From Rhodospirillales bacterium (GTDB lineage Bacteria; Pseudomonadota; Alphaproteobacteria; Reyranellales; Reyranellaceae): 64,000 nt of DNA. The notes under the pieces were generated by a model that was not told the DNA's origin, did no database searches, and was given only the letters and a program-made list of their open reading frames with translations. Position numbers and translations under genes: made by a program. The DNA lies in the NCBI GenBank assembly GCA_016699855.1, contig CP064988.1:2074501-2138500 (forward strand). Reading direction: 5' to 3'. This document shows positions 1-7,608 of the stretch, one piece after another; the first letter of the stretch is position 1, and the number at the start of each line of letters is the position of its first letter.

Positions 1-346
1 GGTCATTCCGGGCGGGTCCGTGGCGGTGGTTTCGGGGGCGCGCCGCACTATACCGGCCCCCCGACTCCGCCGCGAGCGGGATCGGGTAGGGGCGGCGCCT
101 CGGTACGGCCGGTCAAGACTCTCGGCTGTCGTCGCAACCTCGCGGGGACGCCTGTATGCTTGATCGGAACGATGGGCGCGACGGCCGCCTGACCGGGCCA
201 TGACGCGGCCGAGTTTCGTCAACCGGCGATGCGAGGGGCAAATGCGCCAAGGCGATAACAATGACCGCTCCATATGCCTAGCCTCGGTCGTCGCGTCACG
301 CGCCAAATCGACGATTGGACGCGCTAGTTCGCCGCGGAGGATTCCT
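1..346. other. Leading stretch without a supported gene
   Basis: GC-rich sequence before the first convincing start codon. An open frame extends upstream from the first gene to about position 200, but its extra N-terminal part has no signal peptide and no ribosome binding site, so I treat it as non-coding leader. No RNA gene, clear promoter or terminator is visible. Confidence 0.5.
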
Positions 347-1240
347 ATGGCACACCGTCAAATATGGCTTGCGCTGGCTCTCGCGTGCGCCGCACCGGGC
401 GGGAAGGCGCAGAACCTCGATCCATTTGTACCAGACGAGTTTCCCAAGCGGATTTCCAGCGAGGTGGCTTCCGCCTCGTTCGCCAAAGTGCCCGTGGTCC
501 GTTTTCAGGGCGAGATACGCTGGTTCACGATCCACGACAAACGCGCATCATCCATGGAACGGACGTGTTTTACAATTGCATTGGAGGAGTTGCTTCGATC
601 GTACTTCCGATATTCGAACACGCGCCTTGTTTTTGTGACTAGCGCCGCCGACGCGAACTTCCTGTTCAATACGGATACAACGGATGAAGGGTTTGCGGCG
701 CTTATCAGGAGCAAGGTACCCGACCCTTCAAAATATTCTCTCGGATTTCTCTCGTCGGAGGGAAAATTCCACGAGCGTGACCGGCAACGTATCGAAGCTT
801 CTCGTCCGCTGTACAACCGCCCTGACAAGGCCGTGATCGAGGATTGGGACCGTGTCCACTCCGCCTTTTTTGCAAAAAGCGATGGTCAGATCGATATAGC
901 CTACGTATGGCGAAGAGATTGGACGACAACTGGCTTGTATCCTCACTACGGCGTTCAAAACTCGCCCTATGGCTACGCGCCGCGAAGTCCTGGATGCTAT
1001 GGAGCGGACAGATCAGTCAGTCGTTTTAAAAGCTACATAGCGTTCGCCCTGGGCGCCGCGATCTGGCCCAGAATGGAGGGCGTCGTTGCCGATTACTGGG
1101 ACCATACAATCAACGTTATTGAGTTCTATCCCTTGCTGGTCCGCCTTCTCTATCATCCCGAAGTTGAGACAGGAAAATCCGGTGAAGCCCTGAGGCTGAC
1201 GATATCGAGAGTTCTCGCGCGCGAGCGAGCGTCACGCTGA
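347..1240 (+). CDS. Hypothetical secreted protein
   Basis: Encodes about 297 residues that I do not recognise. The start at 347 is chosen because GGAGG lies at 336-340, six bases upstream, and because it begins with a clear signal peptide (MAHRQIWLALALACAAP, probable cleavage near GKAQ at residue 22). The mature part is mixed alpha/beta with many aromatic residues and no repeated motif. It is less GC-rich than the surrounding housekeeping genes, which suggests acquisition or relaxed codon selection. No operon partner is evident: the next gene starts 130 bases downstream, after a 20-bp tandem duplication. Export to the periplasm or outside is inferred from the signal peptide only; function unknown. 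Confidence 0.7.
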   Translation: MAHRQIWLALALACAAPGGKAQNLDPFVPDEFPKRISSEVASASFAKVPVVRFQGEIRWFTIHDKRASSMERTCFTIALEELLRSYFRYSNTRLVFVTSAADANFLFNTDTTDEGFAALIRSKVPDPSKYSLGFLSSEGKFHERDRQRIEASRPLYNRPDKAVIEDWDRVHSAFFAKSDGQIDIAYVWRRDWTTTGLYPHYGVQNSPYGYAPRSPGCYGADRSVSRFKSYIAFALGAAIWPRMEGVVADYWDHTINVIEFYPLLVRLLYHPEVETGKSGEALRLTISRVLARERASR

Positions 1241-1252
1241 AGCGCAAATCAA

Positions 1253-1292
1253 TCATGACGGGGTCAGGCCTGTCATGACGGGGTCAGGCCTG
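1253..1292. repeat. Perfect 20-bp tandem duplication of a palindrome arm
   Basis: TCATGACGGGGTCAGGCCTG occurs twice back to back (1253-1272 and 1273-1292). The second copy continues with TGCAAACCGGCA, which matches the arm of the 77-bp palindromes at 15227-15303 and 15558-15634. It therefore appears to be a decayed half-element of that dispersed family. Confidence 0.8.
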
Positions 1293-1370
1293 CAAACCGG
1301 CAGATTCGACTGCCGTTGATGCCATGAAAGATGCAACCTTGCGGCCCTGAAGGGGTGAGAGGGCACCGCA

Positions 1371-2060
1371 ATGAGCGACGACTCCACAGACTCGTCGACA
1401 ATTGAGAACCTCCTGCGGCGACACGTCGAGGGTGCCGGCATCGACCTCCTCAGGACGACTCCCGCGAAGGGCGATCTGCCCTACACGGTCGTCGTCGATA
1501 TCCCCGCCGCGATGTGGATCGACGACGCGGTGACCGTCTTTCGATCGTGCGGCCCGATCCTCCGCCGGCACGTCGCCGATACGCCCGGCGGATGGGCATG
1601 GGCGGTCCTCGCAATGCGCGACCTCCAACCCATCGGTGTCCACTGGGGCGGCTGGGACGGACGCGACGACGCATGGGTCGCGAAGCCGCCGCGCGCCGAG
1701 GGATCGGAGTCGATGGAGTGGCGGCGGGTCTACGACGCCGTCCGCGAGCACCTGGCGCCGCTCGGCCGGGACGACGCATTCGGCGACGGGGAGTACTGGG
1801 TCGTCGAGGAGGACTATGGCTCGCGCGAGCAGATCGTCTGCGTCTTCAAGCTCGACTTCGCGACACCGGCGCTGTTCGAGATGCTGCGGGAATTCCTCGG
1901 CGGCGCGTTTCCCGACTGGGCGATCGTCCTCAAACTGGAACTCGATCCGCCCGACAGCGACGTGGTGATGAAGGCCGTCTCGATCACCGCCCACAGGATC
2001 GTGGAGCACTGGGACCGGGAGGCGATGCGGCGGCGCTTCGGCGCGCGCTTCAAGGCGTAA
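1371..2060 (+). CDS. Hypothetical protein
   Basis: Encodes 229 residues, acidic and cytoplasmic in character, without signal peptide or membrane segment. I do not recognise a family. It is rich in Trp and Asp (for example WGGWDGRDD near the middle) and ends with a basic amphipathic stretch (REAMRRRFGARFKA). The ATG has a weak upstream purine tract (GGGGTGAGAGG). High-GC codon use matches the core genome, which supports it being a real gene rather than a shadow. It stands alone between a repeat remnant and a convergent oxygenase gene. Function unknown. Confidence 0.65.
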   Translation: MSDDSTDSSTIENLLRRHVEGAGIDLLRTTPAKGDLPYTVVVDIPAAMWIDDAVTVFRSCGPILRRHVADTPGGWAWAVLAMRDLQPIGVHWGGWDGRDDAWVAKPPRAEGSESMEWRRVYDAVREHLAPLGRDDAFGDGEYWVVEEDYGSREQIVCVFKLDFATPALFEMLREFLGGAFPDWAIVLKLELDPPDSDVVMKAVSITAHRIVEHWDREAMRRRFGARFKA

Positions 2061-2096
2061 GCGCCGCCCGAATCAAACCGACTCCGTCACGCGGCT

Positions 2097-2816
2097 TCAC
2101 GCCGTGTCGTGGAAGATCACGCCCAGCGTGAACCGCCGACCCGACGTCACGACGCTGACGCCGTGGCGCATCGCCGTGCGGTACCAGCCGCGCGCGCCCT
2201 TCACCGGCCGCTCGTTGACGGCGAACAGCACGGCGTCACCTTGCCCCAGCCGCGCGACGGAGCCGCGCGACTGCATGCGCGGCCGCTGCTCCATCAGCAG
2301 GAACTCGCCGCCGGTGAAATCGACGGCGGGATCGCTCAGCAGCACCGTGAGCTGGATCGGGAACACCATCTCGCCGTAGAGGTCGCGATGCAGGGCGTTC
2401 CAGTCGCCGGCCTCGTATTTGAGCAGCAGCGGCGTCGGCCGCGTCTGCCCGGCGGCGTGGCAGCGCGCCAGCCACGGCGCCAGCGTCGCGGGGAAGTCGG
2501 CGGGCTGGCCCAGCCGTTCGCGCCAGCGATTGGCGACCGCGGCCAAGGGCGGATAGGCCGCCGCGCGGACCGCCGCGACCGCCTCGGGCGGCGCGTTGTC
2601 GAAATAGCGATACTCGCCCCGCCCGAAGCCGTGGCGCTGCATGACCACGCGGGAGCGGAAGCCCGTGGGACGTTCGTACAACGCCGCCAGATCCGTGCAT
2701 TCTGTATGCGTCAAAACGAAAGGCGCGATGGCGAAGCCGTCGGCGTCGAGCGCCGCGCCGAGCGCCTCCCAATCCAGGGCGGCGACGCGGTCGGCGATGT
2801 CTGGCGTTCCGGGCAT
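2097..2816 (-). CDS. 2OG-Fe(II) oxygenase family protein
   Basis: Encodes about 239 residues. An H-x-D iron-binding motif is visible at His143 and Asp145 (ALHRDLYGE), followed by a distal His218 (MRHGVS) and the Arg pair near 227-228 expected to bind 2-oxoglutarate. The spacing fits the double-stranded beta-helix fold of 2OG/Fe(II) dioxygenases. Such enzymes hydroxylate or demethylate a protein, nucleic acid or small molecule; the substrate here is unknown. The start at MPGTPD was chosen because the longer open frame upstream overlaps the argB leader and is low-complexity. It is divergent from argB, and the roughly 157-bp gap between them contains a hairpin followed by a T-run. Confidence 0.8.
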   Translation of the reverse strand: MPGTPDIADRVAALDWEALGAALDADGFAIAPFVLTHTECTDLAALYERPTGFRSRVVMQRHGFGRGEYRYFDNAPPEAVAAVRAAAYPPLAAVANRWRERLGQPADFPATLAPWLARCHAAGQTRPTPLLLKYEAGDWNALHRDLYGEMVFPIQLTVLLSDPAVDFTGGEFLLMEQRPRMQSRGSVARLGQGDAVLFAVNERPVKGARGWYRTAMRHGVSVVTSGRRFTLGVIFHDTA

Positions 2817-2922
2817 GGGTCGGACAATGCCGCCGCCGCGCGGCCCGCGCCATCCGGCACCCCGCGGGGAATTCCCGCTATTGGCGCGCGGGGGCGGTTT
2901 CGATATGGTCCGCCGGGTTCGC

Positions 2923-2953
2923 CCTCTCCCGCCCACCGGGGGAGGGTTTTTTT
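2923..2953 (+). terminator. Hairpin plus T7 in the argB leader (terminator or attenuator)
   Basis: CCCTCTCCCG, a short CCCAC loop, then CGGGGGAGGG can form a 10-bp stem (one G-U pair), followed directly by TTTTTTT. It ends about 20 bases before the argB ATG, so transcription into argB would have to pass through it unless the promoter lies inside or after it. The stem resembles the GAGAGGG repeat family, so it may be a repeat that happens to look like a terminator. Confidence 0.5.
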
Positions 2954-2973
2954 CAAGGCGCGGCGAGGCGGCG

Positions 2974-3888
2974 ATGGCGGAACCGGTGGCGGAGTCCAAG
3001 GAACAGCGGCGCCTGATCCGCATGGCGGAGACGATCTCGCAGGCGCTGCCGTACATGCGCCGCAACACCGGCGCGACCTACGTCGTCAAGTACGGCGGCC
3101 ACGCCATGACCGACCCCAAGCTGGGCGACCTGTTCGCGCGCGACATCGTGCTGATGAAGCAGGTCGGCATGGAGCCGATCGTGGTCCATGGCGGCGGCCC
3201 GCAGATCAACCGCATGCTGGAGCGCGTCGGCATCAAGAGCCAGTTCGTCAACGGCCTGCGGGTGACCGACGCCGCCACCATGGAGATCGTCGAGATGGTG
3301 CTGGCCGGCAGCATCAACAAGGCGATCGTGGCCGACATCAACGAGTGCGGCGGCACCGCCGTCGGCATCTGCGGCAAGGACGGCAACCTGATCCTGGCGC
3401 GCAAGGTGTCGGAGATGCGCGACCCGCGCACCGGCGAGCTGCTGAAGGTCGACCTGCAGCAGGTCGGCGAGCCGGCCAAGATCAACGTCATGGTGCTGGA
3501 GCAGCTCGCCAAGGCCGGCGTCATCCCGGTGGTGGCGCCGATCGGCTTCGGCGTCGACGACGAGCTGACCTACAACATCAACGCCGACACCTCGGCCGGC
3601 GCCATCGCCGGCGCGATGAAGGCCAAGCGGCTGTACTTCCTGACCGACGTCCCGGGCGTGCTCGACAAGGACAAGAACCTGATCCGCGAGATGACGGTTC
3701 AGCAGGCCCGCGCCCTGATCGCCGACGGCACCATCAACGGCGGCATGATCCCGAAGGTCGAGAACTGCATCGACGCGGTCAACGCCGGCGTCGAGGCCGC
3801 CGTGATCATGGACGGCCGCGTGCCCCACGCCCTGCTGCTGGAGATCTTCACCGAGGCCGGAATCGGCACGATGGTGACGCGCCGCTGA
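2974..3888 (+). CDS. argB: Acetylglutamate kinase
   Basis: Encodes about 304 residues, the usual length for ArgB. It phosphorylates N-acetyl-L-glutamate with ATP, the second step of arginine biosynthesis, in the cytoplasm. Visible motifs are VVKYGGHAM near residue 37 (phosphate-binding Lys), VVHGGGPQIN (acetylglutamate site) and GGMIPKVENC near the C-terminus. The ATG at 2974 was chosen over a longer frame starting at 2641 because homology begins at the N-terminal helix just after it. In many alphaproteobacteria argB sits downstream of yidC and engB; here it lies about 5.4 kb from yidC in the opposite direction and engB is not in the window. It is followed 141 bases later by def, with a GAGAGGG hairpin between. 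Confidence 0.95.
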   Translation: MAEPVAESKEQRRLIRMAETISQALPYMRRNTGATYVVKYGGHAMTDPKLGDLFARDIVLMKQVGMEPIVVHGGGPQINRMLERVGIKSQFVNGLRVTDAATMEIVEMVLAGSINKAIVADINECGGTAVGICGKDGNLILARKVSEMRDPRTGELLKVDLQQVGEPAKINVMVLEQLAKAGVIPVVAPIGFGVDDELTYNINADTSAGAIAGAMKAKRLYFLTDVPGVLDKDKNLIREMTVQQARALIADGTINGGMIPKVENCIDAVNAGVEAAVIMDGRVPHALLLEIFTEAGIGTMVTRR

Positions 3889-3923
3889 GAGTCGAGCCGT
3901 TCGTACGCCGCCGCCGCTCATCC

Positions 3924-3953
3924 TCCCTCTCCGCCGCGCAGCGGGGCAGAGGG
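3924..3953. repeat. GAGAGGG-type hairpin
   Basis: CCCTCTCCGCCGCGCAGCGG and the complementary GGGGCAGAGGG form a near-perfect hairpin between argB and def. Its arms match the ends of the larger inverted-repeat elements at 23590-23817 and 29234-29434. Confidence 0.65.
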
Positions 3954-4029
3954 CCCATGAGGCCCCCCGCCGCTTGACGGCGGACCCGGCCGACCATACC
4001 TACGCCGGACCATCGTCCCGGACCCCCGA

Positions 4030-4596
4030 ATGGCCCTGCTCCCGATCCTCGTCGCCCCCGACCCGCGCCTGAAGAAGAAATCCACGCCCGTGAAGGTGGT
4101 GGACGATGGCGTGCGCCGGCTGCTGGACGACATGCTGGAGACGATGCGGGCGGCGCCGGGCATCGGCCTGGCGGCGCCGCAGGTGAACGTCCACAAGCGC
4201 ATCGTGGTGATGGAGATCGAGCGCGAGGGCGTCAGCACCGGACCGCTGTTCCTGATCAACCCCGAGATCGTCGAGGTGTCGGACGAGGACGCCACCTACA
4301 ACGAGGGCTGCCTGTCGGTGCCGGAGCACTACGCCGACGTCTCGCGGCCGGCCCGCGTCACCGTGCGCCATCTCGACCGCGACGGCGTCCAGCGCGACAT
4401 GGCCTGCGACGGGCTGCTGGCGACCTGCGTGCAGCACGAGATGGACCATCTCGACGGCATCCTGTTCATCGACAAGATCTCGGCCCTGAAGCGCGGCATC
4501 ATCCTGCGCAAGCTGGTGAAGGCCCGGAAGGACGCCGAGCGCGACGGCGCCGACAAGAAGAAGGCCAAAGCGGACGCCAGCGCCGCGATGTCGTGA
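4030..4596 (+). CDS. def: Peptide deformylase
   Basis: Encodes 188 residues. It removes the N-formyl group from nascent polypeptides at the ribosome using a catalytic Fe2+. All three diagnostic motifs are present: GIGLAAPQV (44-52), EGCLSVP with metal ligand Cys94, and QHEMDH with metal ligands His136 and His140 and catalytic Glu137. A Lys/Ala-rich tail (KKKAKADASAA) extends beyond the catalytic domain. The next genes are fmt and truA, the typical alphaproteobacterial order, so deformylation and formylation are encoded together. The stop codon lies inside the first copy of a 23-bp tandem repeat that separates def from fmt. Confidence 0.97.
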   Translation: MALLPILVAPDPRLKKKSTPVKVVDDGVRRLLDDMLETMRAAPGIGLAAPQVNVHKRIVVMEIEREGVSTGPLFLINPEIVEVSDEDATYNEGCLSVPEHYADVSRPARVTVRHLDRDGVQRDMACDGLLATCVQHEMDHLDGILFIDKISALKRGIILRKLVKARKDAERDGADKKKAKADASAAMS

Positions 4597-4686
4597 GCGC
4601 CTTCGGCGCGACGTCCTGAGCGCCCTCGGCGCGACGTCCTGAGCGCCTCCGGCGCGACATTCTGAGCGCCTCCGGCGCGGCATTCT
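4595..4686. repeat. Four tandem 23-bp GC-rich repeats spanning the def stop
   Basis: Units start at 4595, 4618, 4641 and 4664 (GAGCGCC(T/C)(T/C)CGGCGCG followed by a short variable tail), and a fifth degenerate start is at 4687. Each unit contains GCGCC...GGCGC and can form a small hairpin. The def TGA is formed across the junction with the first unit, and fmt starts 62 bases after the last full unit. Confidence 0.8.
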
Positions 4687-4748
4687 GAGCACCGTCGCCG
4701 CGCCATCGCCGATTGCCGCCGCCGCCGCGCCGCGCCTATAAGGCGCGC

Positions 4749-5714
4749 ATGAGACTGGCCTTCCTGGGCACCTCCGAATTCGCCACCCCGGCGTTGCGCG
4801 CGCTGGTCGAGGCCGGCCACGAGATCGCCGCCGTGTACACCCGCGCGCCCAAGCCGGCCGGCCGCGGCCAGCGCGAGCGCAAATCGCCGGTCCACGAGCT
4901 GGCGGAGACGCTGTCGCTGGAGGTGCGCACGCCCCGCACCCTGCGCACCGACGAGGCCGCCGCCGCGTTCAAGGCGCTCGACCTCGACGCCGCCGTGGTC
5001 GTGTCCTACGGCCACATCCTGCCCAAGGCGTTCCTCGACGCGCCCGTGCTGGGCTGCTTCAACATCCACGGCTCGCTGCTGCCGCGCTGGCGCGGCGCCG
5101 CGCCGATCCACCGCGCGCTGCTGGCCGGCGACGACCAGACCGGCGTCACCATCATCCGCATGGACGAGGGGCTGGACACCGGCGCCATGCTGCTGGCCGA
5201 GACCGTGCCGATCCGCGCCGACGCCACCGCCAGCTCGCTGCACGACCAGCTCGCGGCGCTGGGCGCGCGGCTGATCGTCTCGACGCTCGACGGGCTGGTC
5301 GCCGGCACGCTGGCCGCCGTGCCGCAGCCGGCCGAGGGCGCGACCTACGCGCGCAAGCTGGAGCGCGGCGAGGGCGCGCTGGACTGGCGCAAGCCCGCCG
5401 CCGAGCTCGAGCGCCAGGTGCGCGCCTTCGATCCGTGGCCCGGCGCGTGGTTCGACGTGCCGCTGCCCGGCGGCGGCGTCGAGCGCGTCAAGGCGCTGGG
5501 CGTCGAACTGGCGCTGGCCGGCGGCAAGCCCGGCACGGTGGCGCTGGCGCGCGACGGCGTGCCCGTCGTGACGACCGGCGTCGGCGGGTTGCGGCTCAAG
5601 CGGCTGCAACGCCCCGGCAAGGGCCCGACCGACGGCGCCGCCTTCGCCCGCGGCTTCCCGCTGGCCGGCATGGTCCTGCCGCCGCCGGCCGTCGACGCCG
5701 CGTCGACGACCTAG
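4749..5714 (+). CDS. fmt: Methionyl-tRNA formyltransferase
   Basis: Encodes about 321 residues. It transfers a formyl group from 10-formyltetrahydrofolate to Met-tRNA(fMet). The N-terminal formyltransferase domain has the catalytic signature FNIHGSLLPRWRGAAPI (Asn105, His107, SLLP 109-112) and Asp144 in GLDTG; the C-terminal tRNA-binding domain follows from about residue 200. The ATG at 4749 starts directly at the family's usual MRLAFLGTSEFA N-terminus; an upstream in-frame start lacks homology. It forms the def-fmt-truA unit, although a 130-bp inverted repeat separates it from truA. Confidence 0.96.
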   Translation: MRLAFLGTSEFATPALRALVEAGHEIAAVYTRAPKPAGRGQRERKSPVHELAETLSLEVRTPRTLRTDEAAAAFKALDLDAAVVVSYGHILPKAFLDAPVLGCFNIHGSLLPRWRGAAPIHRALLAGDDQTGVTIIRMDEGLDTGAMLLAETVPIRADATASSLHDQLAALGARLIVSTLDGLVAGTLAAVPQPAEGATYARKLERGEGALDWRKPAAELERQVRAFDPWPGAWFDVPLPGGGVERVKALGVELALAGGKPGTVALARDGVPVVTTGVGGLRLKRLQRPGKGPTDGAAFARGFPLAGMVLPPPAVDAASTT

Positions 5715-5754
5715 CGCGGCCTTGCGACGATGCGCGCGCGTCGGGGAAGCCTGA

Positions 5755-5884
5755 CCCCTCATCCGCCCCTGCCGGGCACCTTCTCCGCTGCGGACGGGGG
5801 AGAATGGAAGAGGAGCGCGACTTCCGAATTTTCCCCTTCTCCCCCGGCTGCGGGGGCGACGGTGCCCGGAGGTCGGATGCGGGG
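5755..5884. repeat. 130-bp inverted-repeat element between fmt and truA
   Basis: The left end CCCCTCATCCG...CCGGGCACC is complementary to the right end GGTGCCCGGAGGTCGGATGCGGGG, with inner CCTTCTCC and GGGAGAA blocks. It resembles the small palindromic elements scattered in alphaproteobacterial intergenic regions. It encodes nothing and ends 28 bp before the truA ATG. Confidence 0.7.
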
Positions 5885-5911
5885 CGTCCTCGCGGCCGCG
5901 CGCCCCGCGCC

Positions 5912-6688
5912 ATGACCCGCTTCAAGCTCACGCTCGAATACGACGGCGCGCCGTTCGTCGGCTGGCAGCGGCAGACCACCGGCCCGTCGGTGCAATCGAC
6001 GCTCGAGACCGCGATCACTGCCTTCTGCGGCGAGGTGGCCGCGACCTACGCGGCGGGCCGCACCGATTCCGGCGTCCATGCCCGCGGCCAGGTCGTCCAT
6101 GTCGATATCGCCCGGCCGACGGCGCCGGACACGGTGCGCGACGCGGTGAACTTCCACCTGCGGCCGCATCCCGTCAGCGTGCTGTCGGCGGAGGTCGTCG
6201 ACGCGTCGTTCCACGCCCGCTTCTCGGCCACCGGCCGCCGCTACCGCTACCGCATCGTCGCCCGCCGCGGCCGTCTGGCGCTCGATGCCGGCCGCGCCTG
6301 GCTGGTCGGCGCGCCGCTCGACCTCGCGGCGATGCGCGACGCCGCCGCGCGGCTGGTCGGCACGCGCGACTTCACCAGCTTCCGCTCGACCCAGTGCCAG
6401 GCGAAGTCGCCGGTCAAGACGCTGGACCGGCTCGACGTCGCGCGCGACGGCGAGGAGATCGCCATCGACGTGGCCTCGCGCTCGTTCCTGCACAACCAGG
6501 TGCGGATCATGGTCGGCACGTTGAAGCTGGTCGGTGAGGGCCGCTGGTCGCCCGACGACGTCTCGGCCGTGCTGGCGGCGCGCGACCGCGCCCGCGGCGG
6601 CCCGACGGCGCCGCCGGACGGGCTCTATCTGATGGAGGTGCGCTACGACGGCGCGCAGGACGGCGCGGCGGCCGACGACGATTCGTGA
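5912..6688 (+). CDS. truA: tRNA pseudouridine(38-40) synthase
   Basis: Encodes about 258 residues, a normal TruA length. It converts uridines 38, 39 and 40 of the tRNA anticodon stem-loop to pseudouridine. The catalytic aspartate is Asp52 in GRTDSGVHA (49-57); FLHNQVRIMVGTL in the C-terminal half is also characteristic. The start at 5912 gives the standard N-terminus (MTRFKLTLEYDGAPFVGWQ); the longer open frame upstream runs through fmt and the inverted repeat. It lies downstream of fmt on the same strand and converges with the membrane-protein gene ending at 6699. Confidence 0.95.
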   Translation: MTRFKLTLEYDGAPFVGWQRQTTGPSVQSTLETAITAFCGEVAATYAAGRTDSGVHARGQVVHVDIARPTAPDTVRDAVNFHLRPHPVSVLSAEVVDASFHARFSATGRRYRYRIVARRGRLALDAGRAWLVGAPLDLAAMRDAAARLVGTRDFTSFRSTQCQAKSPVKTLDRLDVARDGEEIAIDVASRSFLHNQVRIMVGTLKLVGEGRWSPDDVSAVLAARDRARGGPTAPPDGLYLMEVRYDGAQDGAAADDDS

Positions 6689-6698
6689 GGGATCGCGC

Positions 6699-7331
6699 TC
6701 AGGCCGTCGCCGGTCTCAGCCCGAGCGTGCCGAAGAGGATGAGGCTGGCGGTCGCGCTGAGGAAGAATTCCATCACCGCCAACGCGATCGCGACCAGCCA
6801 GGTCGTGTCCAGCGCGTGGCGCAGGATGCGCGCCAGCCACGTGCCGGCGAGCAGCGCCAGGGTCACGCCGATCGCCGCGTCGAGCGCCGTCGTCCCCGCA
6901 AGCCGCGTCGCCGAGCCGACGAACACGTACAGCGTGAAGATGGGCACGGTCGCCCAGTTCACCGCCACGACCGCGCCGAAATAGTGGCGCGAACGGTCGA
7001 TCCGGCGCACCACCTCGAGCAGGGCGACCGGGAACATCGTCCAGCCGATGACGTAGAACAGCGCCTCGACCACCACGATCAGCTCGAGCGGCGCGACCGT
7101 CTGGTACTCGGCGTAGCTCGTCATCCGGTGCAGGACGTAGAGCGGCGCCAGCAGGACCGCGGCGCCGAACGAGCGCCGGAAGCCCTCGGCCGAGCGGTCG
7201 AGCCCGTGCAGCCCGCCGGCGTCGTTGCGCATCAGCCGCAGCGCGCCGCCCACGCCGCGCGCGATCTCGGACAGGCTCAGCACGATGGGAGGCGGGCGGG
7301 CGCGGCGGTCATGGTGCGCAGCATAGGGCAT
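6699..7331 (-). CDS. Hypothetical multi-pass membrane protein
   Basis: Encodes about 210 residues with roughly five hydrophobic segments: LLAPLYVL, an LIVVVEALFYVIGW stretch, a segment around NWATVPIFTLYVFVGSA, ALDAAIGVTLALLAG, and a C-terminal WLVAIALAVMEFFLSATASL. I do not recognise a named family with certainty; the layout is that of small alphaproteobacterial integral membrane proteins of unknown function. The start at 7331 was preferred to a GTG at 7400 because GAGGG lies five bases upstream and the extra N-terminal part is low-complexity. It converges with truA. No partner gene is evident. Confidence 0.7.
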   Translation of the reverse strand: MPYAAHHDRRARPPPIVLSLSEIARGVGGALRLMRNDAGGLHGLDRSAEGFRRSFGAAVLLAPLYVLHRMTSYAEYQTVAPLELIVVVEALFYVIGWTMFPVALLEVVRRIDRSRHYFGAVVAVNWATVPIFTLYVFVGSATRLAGTTALDAAIGVTLALLAGTWLARILRHALDTTWLVAIALAVMEFFLSATASLILFGTLGLRPATA

Positions 7332-7474
7332 CGCCGCCCTCGCGACGAGGTCCGGCGCGGCGGATCGCGGGGCGGCTCCCGGATCGCCCGCCACGATCAC
7401 GCCGTTCTCGACGACATGTGTTCACGCCCGATCCCGGCGAGCGTGCGGGGACATCGCACAGTCCGCGTTCTCCT

Positions 7475-7578
7475 CCCTTCTCCCTGGTCCTCGGGCAGGG
7501 CTATCGCATATGGCTCGGAGGCGACGTGCGGCGTCGCTGCTCCATATGCGAAAGCCCTGCGTCTTCAGGGGAGAAGGG
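7475..7578. repeat. 104-bp nested inverted-repeat element
   Basis: The left arm, CCCTTCTCCC then GGCAGGGCTATCGCATATGG, matches the reverse complement of the right arm, CCATATGCGAAAGCCCTGCG then GGGGAGAAGGG, with few mismatches. A second small stem (GCGACG/CGTCGC) sits at the centre. It lies between divergently ordered intergenic ends and encodes nothing. The outer ends resemble the GAGAAGG repeat class. Confidence 0.75.
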
Positions 7579-7608
7579 ACGAGACGCCGCCTACCGCCGC
7601 GCGCGCGG

